This document shows, piece by piece, positions 1 to 5,031 of a stretch of 5,031 bases of DNA (position 1 is the stretch's first letter; each line of letters starts with the position of its first letter). The notes beneath the pieces are model-generated. The model did no database searches. It was not told the origin of the DNA and was given only the letters and a program-made list of their open reading frames with translations. Source of the DNA: Marvinbryantia sp. (GTDB taxonomy: Bacteria; Bacillota; Clostridia; Lachnospirales; Lachnospiraceae); the NCBI GenBank assembly GCA_016297895.1, contig JAEDFS010000090.1:1-5031 (forward strand), in the 5' to 3' direction. A program made the translations under genes and the position numbers.

Positions 1-17
1 CAACGGAGGTCAAGGAT

Positions 18-389
18 ATGAACATTATTTTAAATCATACTTCTATGGTTCCGATCTATGAGCAAGTAGTGGATCAGGTTAAGAATCAGGTGATTACCGG
101 GGAACTTTCGGAAAACGAACCGCTGCCGTCGGTGAGAGCTCTTTCAGGGACTCTGAAGATCAGTGCTCTGACTGTGAAAAAAGCGTATGACCGGCTGGAG
201 GAGGAAGGGTTTGTAGTCACAATTCACGGTAAGGGAACTTATGTTGCCCCCACGAATCGTGCGCTTGCGGCAGAGGCGAGACGCAGGGCCGTCGAAGAGG
301 ATTTTGCCAGTGCACTTGATAAAGCGAAGGCCGTAGGTATGAGTCCTGCAGAAATCCGGGAGATTATTGAGATTTTATTGGAGGAGTGA
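18..389 (+). CDS. GntR-family transcriptional regulator, short YtrA-like type
   Basis: This 123-residue protein is a DNA-binding repressor-type regulator. An N-terminal winged helix-turn-helix spans about residues 12-76. It shows the GntR hallmarks: PIYEQVVDQVK at the first helix, LPSVR at 36-40, a recognition helix around T52-VKKAYDRLEEEGF, and the wing motif GKGTYV at 71-76. Only about 45 residues follow, rich in charged helix (ALAAEARRR, then IREIIEILLEE). This matches the short dimerisation tail of the YtrA subfamily and is too small for a FadR/HutC-type ligand domain. GGAGGT at 5-10 sits 7 nt before the ATG. The gene ends 2 nt before the ABC ATPase start, which fits the usual YtrA arrangement in which the regulator represses its own ABC operon. 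The operon promoter and operator must lie upstream of the window. The effector is unknown; cell-envelope-acting compounds are known inducers for B. subtilis YtrA, but applying that here is inference. Confidence 0.95.
   Translation: MNIILNHTSMVPIYEQVVDQVKNQVITGELSENEPLPSVRALSGTLKISALTVKKAYDRLEEEGFVVTIHGKGTYVAPTNRALAAEARRRAVEEDFASALDKAKAVGMSPAEIREIIEILLEE
380..386 (+). promoter_or_regulatory. Ribosome binding site that fixes the ABC ATPase start at ATG 392
   Basis: GGAGGAG overlaps the last codons of the GntR gene. Its GGAGG core ends 7 nt before ATG 392, an ideal distance. A GTG two codons earlier in the same frame (386) would leave only about 1 nt of spacing, so the ATG is the more credible start. 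Confidence 0.8.
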
Positions 390-391
390 CT

Positions 392-1237
392 ATGGTATCG
401 GTAAGAAATCTTACAAAAAATTATGAGGATTTTTCTCTGAATGTGTCAATGGATATTCCGGATGGCCGGATTACCGGTCTGGTAGGGAAAAACGGAGCCG
501 GTAAGAGTACCACGATCAAGTCTGTTTTAGGACTGATCAGGCCGGATGGGGGAACGGTCAGGGTATTTGATAAAAATGCGGAGGAACTGACAACGAAGGA
601 TAAGCAGAAGATCGGTGTGGCACTTTCTGATTCCGGATTCAGTGCTTATCTGACGGTTAAGGATATAGCAAAGATCCTGGAAAAAATGTATGACAGCTTC
701 GACCGGAAAAACTTCCTGGCGACCTGCAGACATTATGAGCTCCCGGATGACAAATTGATTCAGAAGTTCTCTACCGGTATGAAGGCAAAGCTGCGTGTCC
801 TGGTAGCATTAAGCCATGATGCAAAGCTTCTTGTCATGGATGAACCGACAGCCGGCATGGACGTGGAGGCCAGAAATGAGATTCTGGACATTATTCGCGG
901 GTATCTGACAGAGAAAGAGGATCGTGCTGTTTTGATCACTTCACACATTGCCACCGATCTGGAAGGATTGTGCGACGACATTTATATGATCCACAAGGGA
1001 AAGATCCTTCTTCATGAGGACACAGATGTCATTTTATCGGATTATGCAGTTATAAAGGTAGAAGACAGAGAGTTTCAGAAGCTGGATCAGAATTATATAA
1101 TTGGCTGGAAAAAGGAAAGCTTTGGGTATTGCTGTCTGACCAATCAAAAACAGTATTTTATAGATAATTATCCGGGTATGGTGATCGAAAAATGCGGAAT
1201 CGATGACCTGATCCTTATCATGACAGGAGGGAAATAA
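392..1237 (+). CDS. ABC transporter ATP-binding protein (YtrB/BcrA-like)
   Basis: This 281-residue nucleotide-binding subunit powers an ABC-2-type membrane transporter from the cytoplasmic face. Residue numbers count from ATG 392. Walker A is GKNGAGKST at 32-40. Walker B is LLVMDE at 146-151, with E151 as the likely catalytic base. The D-loop is TAGMD at 153-157 and the H-loop histidine is H185 in ITSHI. The signature is degenerate, with STGMK at 127-131 in place of LSGGQ. The Q-loop region (IGVALSDSG, about 75-82) lacks the usual glutamine. Both departures occur in this ATPase group, so they do not imply inactivity. Residues about 215-281 form a C-terminal extension typical of YtrB/CcmA-type ATPases. 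The gene lies 2 nt after the GntR gene and 1 nt before the permease, so the three form one operon. Export of a peptide-like or envelope-targeting compound is plausible, but the substrate cannot be read from sequence. An in-frame GTG at 386 is a less likely start. Confidence 0.95.
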   Translation: MVSVRNLTKNYEDFSLNVSMDIPDGRITGLVGKNGAGKSTTIKSVLGLIRPDGGTVRVFDKNAEELTTKDKQKIGVALSDSGFSAYLTVKDIAKILEKMYDSFDRKNFLATCRHYELPDDKLIQKFSTGMKAKLRVLVALSHDAKLLVMDEPTAGMDVEARNEILDIIRGYLTEKEDRAVLITSHIATDLEGLCDDIYMIHKGKILLHEDTDVILSDYAVIKVEDREFQKLDQNYIIGWKKESFGYCCLTNQKQYFIDNYPGMVIEKCGIDDLILIMTGGK

Positions 1238-1238
1238 A

Positions 1239-1877
1239 ATGCGTGGATTATTACAGAAAGATCTTTGTCTTTTGGTACAGAGAAGCCGGATACTGCTGGT
1301 GATGATCGGAGTTGGCATTCTGATGGGCTTTTCTGCCGATGGTTCTTTTGTGATCGGGTATCTGACAATGCTTTGTGCTATCCTGGCAATCAGCACCATT
1401 TCCTATGATGAATTTGATAACGGATATCCGTTTCTGCTGACACTGCCTATTACGAAAAAAGTATATGTGTACAGCAAGTATGCATTCTGTCTTTTGGCAG
1501 ATCTGGTGGGCTGGGGCATATCGATCCTGATTTATGCGGGATGTACGATTGCCAGAGGAAACCTGCTGACGGTGGAGGCATTGCCGGAAACACTTGCTTT
1601 TATCCCTGTATTTGTCCTGCTGACAGCCATTATGCTTCCTTTGCAGCTGAAGTTTGGCGCAGAAAAAAGCCGTGTGGCAATTGCTTTGATCGGTGGAGGA
1701 ATATTTGTACTGATATATGCAGGGTCTAAACTTTTGCCGGAAGGGTCAAACATGCCGGAATTTCTTTGGAAAATGAGTGATTTCTCAGTATTGCTCCTTT
1801 TGATTCTGATCAGTCTGGCAGCCGCTTTGCTCTCTTATCTGTGCAGCCTGCATATTATGGAGCACAAAGAGTATTAG
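1239..1877 (+). CDS. ABC-2-type transporter permease (ABC2_membrane_5-like)
   Basis: This 212-residue integral membrane protein is the likely channel partner of the upstream ATPase. Hydrophobic segments fall at about residues 17-33, 36-54, 82-104, 118-137, 144-164 and 183-204, giving six helices as expected for ABC-2 permeases. Between helices 2 and 3 is YDEFDNGYPFLLTLPITKK (56-74). It resembles the (F)DE...LxLPxxRKxxVxSKY stretch typical of small permeases paired with YtrB-like ATPases, and it is followed here by VYVYSKY (75-81). The start is supported by AGGAGG at 1225-1230, 8 nt before the ATG and inside the end of the ATPase gene. No second permease or solute-binding gene follows, so the transporter is probably a dimer of one ATPase and one permease type. 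The family assignment is firm; the cargo is unknown. Confidence 0.9.
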   Translation: MRGLLQKDLCLLVQRSRILLVMIGVGILMGFSADGSFVIGYLTMLCAILAISTISYDEFDNGYPFLLTLPITKKVYVYSKYAFCLLADLVGWGISILIYAGCTIARGNLLTVEALPETLAFIPVFVLLTAIMLPLQLKFGAEKSRVAIALIGGGIFVLIYAGSKLLPEGSNMPEFLWKMSDFSVLLLLILISLAAALLSYLCSLHIMEHKEY

Positions 1878-1887
1878 ACTCTTTTTT
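1866..1887 (+). terminator. Possible weak intrinsic terminator of the GntR-ABC operon
   Basis: AAAGAGT (1866-1872) and ACTCTTT (1878-1884) form a 7-bp stem around a 5-nt loop that contains the permease TAG stop. A run of T reaches 1887. The stem is mostly A-T, so termination may be inefficient, but position and T-run fit the end of the transcription unit. Confidence 0.45.
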
Positions 1888-2022
1888 CGAGCAGGATAAA
1901 AAACTGACACAATTTACTGTAAAAAATACCTATCGGAAAACGAACCAGGTCAATAGAATAAAGATATAAACAGAGAGGATTCGAAATTCGCTCAAATATA
2001 ATCGAAAAGAGGAAGGATCAAG
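1888..2022. other. Intergenic region with no recognised gene; presumed pspC promoter region
   Basis: This A/T-rich gap separates the ABC operon from the PspC gene. Several -10-like hexamers occur (TAGAAT 1954-1959, TATAAA 1965-1970, TATAAT 1997-2002). None has a convincing -35 box at 16-18 bp, and the last lies too close to the ribosome binding site (AGGAAGG, 2010-2016). A promoter is likely here but I cannot place it. TCGGAAAACGAACC at 1933-1946 exactly repeats a 14-mer inside the GntR gene (108-121). Confidence 0.4.
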
Positions 2023-2214
2023 ATGGATAAAAGATTATATAAATCCAATGAGAACAAAATAATAGGCGGTGTCTGTGGAGGTATTGCGGAGTATTTTGGC
2101 ATAGATCCGACACTGGTACGTCTGATCTGGGTGCTGTTTTGTGCTATGGGAGGCAGCGGATTTTTGGCATACATCATTGCTGCTATTATCATTCCAGCCG
2201 GTCCGCAGTATTGA
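2023..2214 (+). CDS. Mini PspC-domain membrane protein
   Basis: This 63-residue protein is essentially a bare PspC domain. It starts KRLYKSNENKIIGG and carries the family core GGVCGGIAEYFGIDP (about 15-29), with LVRLIWVLF leading into a membrane helix that ends near IIP at 56-58. The first glycine-rich hydrophobic stretch (12-25) and the segment at about 32-57 are the two hydrophobic regions expected. Single-domain PspC proteins are common in Firmicutes. The name comes from the enterobacterial phage-shock protein, which senses membrane stress, but the role of these short stand-alone versions is not well established. AGGAAGG at 2010-2016 lies 6 nt before the ATG, supporting the start. The gene is flanked by gaps of about 145 and 105 nt, so it may be transcribed alone or together with the peptidase downstream. 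Confidence 0.92.
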   Translation: MDKRLYKSNENKIIGGVCGGIAEYFGIDPTLVRLIWVLFCAMGGSGFLAYIIAAIIIPAGPQY

Positions 2215-2225
2215 ATGTAAAATGA

Positions 2226-2289
2226 AGGAGACCTGTTCCCACCACTGAGACGGATTTCTTGCGCACCGCCTAAGAGGTGGGAGTCTCCT
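2226..2289. repeat. Interrupted 14-bp inverted repeat (structured element) between pspC and the peptidase gene
   Basis: AGGAGAC (2226-2232) pairs with GTCTCCT (2283-2289), and TCCCACC (2237-2243) pairs with GGTGGGA (2276-2282). The result is a 14-bp stem with one 4-nt bulge (CTGT, 2233-2236) and a 32-nt terminal loop. There is no T-run after either arm, so it is not an ordinary terminator. The loop contains a second GAGAC (2247-2251) that could compete for the same GTCTC, so two pairings are possible. The element ends about 20 nt before the peptidase ribosome binding site. It could be a structured mRNA leader, or a leftover end of an IS200/IS605-type element, whose subterminal hairpins have this general form. 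The pairing is seen directly; the identity is inference. Confidence 0.6.
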
Positions 2290-2307
2290 CGACTGAGATG
2301 AAAAGAC

Positions 2308-2312
2308 AGGAG
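2308..2312 (+). promoter_or_regulatory. Ribosome binding site of the P1 peptidase, with ambiguous start
   Basis: AGGAG lies 8 nt before GTG 2321 and 11 nt before ATG 2324, which are adjacent codons in the same frame. Spacing slightly favours GTG, while codon preference and the usual MKEI-type family start favour ATG. The difference is one residue. Confidence 0.6.
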
Positions 2313-2323
2313 AAGATACAGTG

Positions 2324-3292
2324 ATGAAGGAAATCAGTATTAAAGATATCGAAAATATTAAGATTGGAAATGCACAGGATAAAAAAGCCGGAACGGGATG
2401 CACCGTGATCATCTGTGAGAAGGGAGCACCCACAGGGCTGGATGTGCGAGGAGGCGGCCCTGCTTCCAGAGAATCAGAGTTGTTAAAACCTGTGGCAGCA
2501 GCAGACAGTATTCATGCTGTGCTATTAAGCGGCGGAAGTGCGTTTGGACTGGATGCGGCAGGAGGCGTGATGCAGTATCTGGAGGAAAGAGATATTGGTT
2601 ACGACGTAGGAATCACAAAAGTTCCGTTGGTGTGTGAGTCCTGCCTGTTCGATCTGGGAGTGGGAGATTATCAGGTACGGCCTGATAAGGAAATGGGTTA
2701 TGAGGCCTGCGTGAATGCAGAGGCAGGAAATTATAAAGACGGAAATGAGGGAGCCGGGACAGGTGCTACCGTGGGAAAACTCCATGGTGCAGATGGCTGT
2801 ATGAAATCAGGAATCGGAAGTTATGCAGTTCAGATCAGAGAACTGAAGGTCGGGGCTATTGTAGCTGTCAATGCGCTGGGAGATATTTATGACTGGAAGA
2901 GTGGAGAGAAGGTAGCCGGACTGCTTGCAGAGGATCAAAACACGTTTCTTGACACAGAGGATGAGTTCTATAAAAGCTATGCTGTGGTTGAAAATAAATT
3001 TGTAGAAAATACGACGCTTGGCATTGTGATTACCAATGCAAAATTTGACAAGACACAGCTCTGTAAGATCGCATCCATGACCCAGAATGGTTACGCCCGT
3101 TCGATTCGTCCCGTACATACGACTGCAGATGGGGACAGTATTTATGCCATGTCTGTGGGAGAAGTGACTGCAGATCAGGATATGGTAGGTACGCTGGCAG
3201 CACAGGTAATGTCAGAAGCTATTTTGCGTGCCGTGATGAGTGCGGAGACAGATTATGGATTCATAGCAGCGCAGGATCTGGATAGACAGTGA
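2324..3292 (+). CDS. P1-family (DmpA/S58-like) N-terminal-nucleophile aminopeptidase
   Basis: This 322-residue protein (323 if GTG 2321 is used) belongs to the self-processing P1/S58 peptidase family, which includes the D-aminopeptidase DmpA, beta-peptidyl aminopeptidases and ThnT. Conserved stretches are visible in order: an N-terminal IKIGNAQDKKAGTGCTV (13-29), VRGGGPASRE (41-50), LSGGSAFGLDAAGG (68-81), NEGAGTGATVGK (141-152), and NTTLGIVITNAKFDK (229-243). By analogy with ThnT-type members, the precursor should cleave itself between Asn229 and Thr230, making Thr230 the N-terminal nucleophile of the beta chain. The length is normal for the shorter branch of the family and no signal peptide is seen, so a cytoplasmic location is expected. 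Its natural substrate, perhaps small or unusual peptides, cannot be told from sequence. It is followed by a strong terminator and stands apart from the XRE/ogt genes. Co-transcription with pspC is possible. Confidence 0.93.
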   Translation: MKEISIKDIENIKIGNAQDKKAGTGCTVIICEKGAPTGLDVRGGGPASRESELLKPVAAADSIHAVLLSGGSAFGLDAAGGVMQYLEERDIGYDVGITKVPLVCESCLFDLGVGDYQVRPDKEMGYEACVNAEAGNYKDGNEGAGTGATVGKLHGADGCMKSGIGSYAVQIRELKVGAIVAVNALGDIYDWKSGEKVAGLLAEDQNTFLDTEDEFYKSYAVVENKFVENTTLGIVITNAKFDKTQLCKIASMTQNGYARSIRPVHTTADGDSIYAMSVGEVTADQDMVGTLAAQVMSEAILRAVMSAETDYGFIAAQDLDRQ

Positions 3293-3301
3293 AGCGTAGA
3301 C

Positions 3302-3336
3302 CAAATACCCCGTTGCTTGCAGCGGGGTATTTGATT
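3302..3336 (+). terminator. Rho-independent terminator after the peptidase gene
   Basis: CAAATACCCCG (3302-3312) and CGGGGTATTTG (3323-3333) are perfect 11-nt complements. Three further inner pairs (one of them G-T) extend the stem to 14 bp, closed by a CTTG tetraloop (3316-3319). The distal strand ends in TATTTGATT, a moderate T-rich tail. It starts 9 nt after the peptidase stop. The A-rich opposite arm means it could also work for transcripts from the other strand, though no convergent gene is present. Confidence 0.85.
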
Positions 3337-3414
3337 ACGGAGGACTCAGAATCTGGAATATCTGACAGTTAATGAAAAACAGATCTGGCAGGCAATAAAG
3401 GAAGCAACGGGCAA

Positions 3415-3420
3415 TTGACA
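3415..3420 (+). promoter_or_regulatory. Perfect TTGACA -35-like hexamer; promoter for the XRE-ogt unit uncertain
   Basis: TTGACA matches the sigma-A -35 consensus, but at 17-18 bp spacing there is no credible -10. The best hexamer, TGGTAT at 3440-3445, needs a 19-bp gap and matches poorly. A promoter is expected in this gap because a terminator precedes it. Confidence 0.25.
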
Positions 3421-3470
3421 GATTGTAATGCTGAAATGGTGGTATGCAACCGGCAAAAAGCTTAAGCTGA

Positions 3471-3486
3471 TACTGTCAGAACAGTA
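3471..3486. promoter_or_regulatory. Operator-like dyad upstream of the XRE regulator
   Basis: TACTGT (3471-3476) and ACAGTA (3481-3486) are perfect complements around a 4-nt spacer (CAGA). The dyad sits just before the ribosome binding site (AGGAGG, 3493-3498) and 23 nt before the XRE start. Its size and placement fit autoregulation by a dimeric XRE-type HTH protein. The arms resemble the enterobacterial LexA half-site, but the spacer is 4 rather than 8. That the downstream protein binds here is inference. Confidence 0.4.
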
Positions 3487-3509
3487 AAACAGAGGAGGAG
3501 AATCTACTT

Positions 3510-4511
3510 ATGATTTTAGCAGACAAGATTACAGAAGAACGAAAAAAGAATGGGTGGTCGCAGGAAGAACTGGCGGAGAAACTGGGGGTATCCAGACAGG
3601 CCGTCTCAAAATGGGAGAGTGCGGGCTCTGTTCCGGATCTGCAGAGAATCATTTTGATGGCGGAAATTTTTGGAGTAAGTACGGATTATCTATTGAAAGA
3701 TGAGATGGAGATGGACCTGGCGGCGCCCTGTGTAAATGCGGAGCCAAAAGAGAGTGAACCGCTGCGCAGAGTTTCTATGGAAGAAGCAAATGAATTTCTT
3801 GATACGAAGAGAAAAAATGCTCCCATCATTGCAAATGCCACTTCCATGTGTATTGTCAGTCCGGCTCTTCTGGTTCTTTTGGGAACCATGGCGGGAGACC
3901 ATGTGCTTCATATCTCGGAATCGATTGCAGGAGGAGCGGGGCTTGTGTTCCTGTTTGGAATGATTGCTCTGGCAGTCTATCTGTTTATCACCTGTAGTAT
4001 GAGAGAAAGCCATATGGAACATTTGCAAAAAGATTATTTTGAAACAGAATACGGAGTGTCCGGTATGGTGAAAGAAAAAAGAAACGGTTATGAATCGACT
4101 TTTACCCAGGGAATTGCCATTGGAGTGGTTCTTTGTATTCTGGCAGTCGTTCCTCTGGTGATCGTGGGAGTCATGGACGCTCCGGATTTTGTATGCGGTG
4201 CTTTTACAGCGTTTCTTCTGCTGCTGATTGCTGTGGGTGTCAACGTAATGATTCGGGTAAGCATGATCAAAAACAGTTTCGATATCCTTCTTCAGGAAGG
4301 AGAATTTTCAAAAGAGGAAAAGCGGGTAAAACGAAAACTGGATGGATTCTATGGCGCTTACTGGTGTCTGACGACTGCGGTTTATCTGGGATGGAGCTTC
4401 TGGTCCATGAGGTGGGATTTCACCTGGATTGTGTGGCCGGTTGCAGGAGTGCTCTTTGCTGCGGTATCCGCAATCATGCGGATGGCAGTTGGAGCAAAAG
4501 AATATCGATGA
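3510..4511 (+). CDS. XRE-family HTH regulator with a six-helix membrane domain
   Basis: This 333-residue protein joins a cytoplasmic DNA-binding domain to a membrane domain. Residues about 5-62 form a classic HTH_3 domain: LADKITEERKKNGWSQEELAEKLGVSRQAVSKWESG-like, with the recognition helix around VSRQAVSKWE (27-36), then PDLQRIILMAEIFGVSTDYLL. A charged linker of about 45 residues follows. Hydrophobic segments fall at about 108-126, 139-161, 199-220, 228-248, 283-300 and 304-325. Between the second and third pair are charged, probably cytoplasmic stretches (163-195 and 252-280). Membrane-tethered XRE proteins of this design are widespread in clostridia, and their signals are mostly unknown. 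AGGAGG at 3493-3498 precedes the ATG by 11 nt, with GGAG at 3497-3500 closer. The ogt gene starts 17 nt downstream, so the two are probably co-transcribed; a terminator isolates them from the peptidase gene upstream. Confidence 0.9.
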   Translation: MILADKITEERKKNGWSQEELAEKLGVSRQAVSKWESAGSVPDLQRIILMAEIFGVSTDYLLKDEMEMDLAAPCVNAEPKESEPLRRVSMEEANEFLDTKRKNAPIIANATSMCIVSPALLVLLGTMAGDHVLHISESIAGGAGLVFLFGMIALAVYLFITCSMRESHMEHLQKDYFETEYGVSGMVKEKRNGYESTFTQGIAIGVVLCILAVVPLVIVGVMDAPDFVCGAFTAFLLLLIAVGVNVMIRVSMIKNSFDILLQEGEFSKEEKRVKRKLDGFYGAYWCLTTAVYLGWSFWSMRWDFTWIVWPVAGVLFAAVSAIMRMAVGAKEYR

Positions 4512-4528
4512 TGTGAGGAAAATGAAAA

Positions 4529-5029
4529 ATGTACATGTGGAAATACCGGACACCGGAAGGCTTCGCTGATCTGAATATGAGCAGCGATGGGGAGTACCTG
4601 ACAGGGCTTTGGTTTGAGGAATCCCGGGATGCCGGGAAACATGGAAGCTGCTTTAAGGAGACAAATCTTCCGGTTTTTGAGAGAACCTGTGAATGGCTGG
4701 ATAGTTATTTTGGAGGAATGGATCCGGATTTTTTCCCGGAGTATCAAATAAAAAATCTCACACCCTTTCGGGCAGAAGTCATGGGGATTATGAAAGAAAT
4801 TCCTTATGGGAAAACTATGACCTACGGGGAGATTGCGGCACGTATAGCGAAAAACAGAGGGATCCGCAGAATGTCCGCACAGGCTGTCGGCCAGGCAGTT
4901 GGATGGAATCCCATCTGCATTCTGATACCATGTCACAGGGTGGTCGGTTCAGACGGAAGTCTCACAGGATATGGCGGAGGTATTAGAAATAAAGAAGCAT
5001 TGTTAAGATTGGAGAGAGAATGTCAATGA
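4529..5029 (+). CDS. ogt: Methylated-DNA-[protein]-cysteine S-methyltransferase (O6-alkylguanine repair)
   Basis: This 166-residue suicide repair protein transfers the alkyl group from O6-alkylguanine (and O4-alkylthymine) in DNA to its own cysteine. The active-site motif IPCHRVVG is present with nucleophile C135. It is preceded by AVGWNP (123-128) and followed by the family tail GSLTGYGGGIRNKEALLRLE. The C-terminal domain begins at LTPFRAEV (77-84), with IPYGKTMTYGEIA (91-103) carrying the conserved Tyr99. Residues 1-75 form the smaller Ogt-type N-terminal domain. In the DNA-binding helix the position 17 residues before the cysteine is Gln118 (MSAQAVGQ), where human MGMT has its arginine finger. 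GAGGA at 4515-4519 lies 9 nt before the ATG and supports this start over ATG 4535. It follows the XRE gene by 17 nt, and its stop overlaps the next probable start as ATGA. No Ada-type regulatory domain is fused. The symbol is a family-level assignment. Confidence 0.95.
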   Translation: MYMWKYRTPEGFADLNMSSDGEYLTGLWFEESRDAGKHGSCFKETNLPVFERTCEWLDSYFGGMDPDFFPEYQIKNLTPFRAEVMGIMKEIPYGKTMTYGEIAARIAKNRGIRRMSAQAVGQAVGWNPICILIPCHRVVGSDGSLTGYGGGIRNKEALLRLERECQ

Positions 5030-5031
5030 AA
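5026..5031 (+). CDS. Probable start of a downstream gene, cut by the window end
   Basis: ATG at 5026-5028 overlaps the ogt TGA stop as ATGA, a common sign of translational coupling. GGAGAGAG at 5011-5018 lies 7 nt upstream and could serve as its ribosome binding site. Only Met-Lys is visible, so nothing can be said about the product. Confidence 0.35.

Larger units (their letters stand above)
3335..3487 (+). pseudogene. Possible remnant of a small gene, split by one in-frame TGA
   Basis: Between the terminator and the XRE gene one frame reads through 3335-3487 with only a single internal stop (TGA 3416-3418). The two parts look protein-like: LEYLTVNEKQIWQAIKEATG before the stop and MLKWWYATGKKLKLILSEQ after it, ending in TAA. 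GGAGG at 3339-3343 lies 9 nt before a CTG codon (3353), as if an ATG had been lost. I recognise no family. It may simply be chance in a 150-nt stretch, so this is a tentative call. Confidence 0.25.

Noticed and set aside
1997..2002. Perfect TATAAT as the pspC promoter
   Set aside because: There is no -35 at usable spacing, and transcription from it would start within the ribosome binding site at about 2009.
2181..2189. Extended -10-like TGCTATTAT inside the end of pspC, as a promoter for the peptidase gene
   Set aside because: No -35 box stands at 16-18 bp (TTGGCA is only 14 bp away), and the bases encode the conserved hydrophobic end of the PspC domain.
2222..2248. Eight-codon leader peptide (MKETCSHH) overlapping the hairpin 5' arm
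   Set aside because: No ribosome binding site precedes the ATG and there is no run of a regulatory amino acid, so an attenuation leader is not supported.
2035..2433. 132-codon minus-strand open frame across pspC, the hairpin and the peptidase start
   Set aside because: It is antisense to two recognisable genes, has no domain, and no supporting ribosome binding site was seen.
3471..3486. LexA/SOS box before the XRE gene
   Set aside because: The arms resemble the enterobacterial LexA site but are separated by 4 rather than 8 bases, and Gram-positive LexA boxes have a different GAAC-N4-GTTC form.
4133..4516. 127-codon open frame on the plus strand inside the XRE gene
   Set aside because: It overlaps the membrane domain in another frame and has a Cys/Gly/Arg-rich composition with no recognisable motif or good ribosome binding site.
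4382..4936. 184-codon open frame on the minus strand
   Set aside because: It lies across the end of the XRE gene and most of ogt, both of which have clear family motifs and ribosome binding sites. Its translation (rich in Pro, His, Ser, Cys) shows no domain and looks like an antisense shadow.
1..5031. CRISPR array, tRNA, rRNA, toxin-antitoxin pair or phage defence cluster
   Set aside because: No regularly spaced repeats, tRNA-like cloverleaf or defence-family protein was seen on reading both strands.

Overview
The window looks like a chromosomal stretch from a Gram-positive clostridial bacterium, most likely a Lachnospiraceae-type gut anaerobe. The reasons are a moderate base composition, strong AGGAGG-type ribosome binding sites before nearly every gene, short intergenic gaps, and the gene types present: a YtrA-like GntR regulator with an ABC transporter, a mini-PspC protein, and an XRE regulator fused to a membrane domain. 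The lineage is inferred from protein flavour and gene style; no search could be run. All seven complete genes lie on the + strand.

Region 1 (18-1877) is a compact three-gene operon: a short GntR/YtrA-type regulator, an ABC ATPase, and a six-helix ABC-2-type permease. The gaps are 2 nt and 1 nt, so the genes are almost certainly co-transcribed and the regulator probably controls the transporter. A short A/T-rich hairpin with a T-run overlaps the permease stop codon and may end the transcript. Region 2 (1878-2320) holds a 63-residue PspC-domain membrane protein and then a roughly 105-nt gap with a conspicuous interrupted 14-bp hairpin (2226-2289).

Region 3 (2321-3336) is a P1-family (DmpA/S58-like) N-terminal-nucleophile aminopeptidase, followed by a strong GC-rich terminator hairpin at 3302-3333. 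Region 4 (3337-3509) has no intact gene. It contains a decayed-looking reading frame, TGACAG half-sites, and a perfect TACTGT-N4-ACAGTA dyad just upstream of the next gene. Region 5 (3510-5031) is an XRE regulator with an HTH domain and six predicted membrane helices, followed 17 nt later by an Ogt-type O6-alkylguanine-DNA alkyltransferase. The last bases show an ATGA overlap with the likely start of a further gene that runs out of the window.

Most of the window is ordinary, and I see no clear new multi-gene system. The best leads are the structured hairpin between pspC and the peptidase gene, the operator-like dyad with degenerate ORF before the XRE gene, and the Gln found where the alkyltransferase family usually has its arginine finger.
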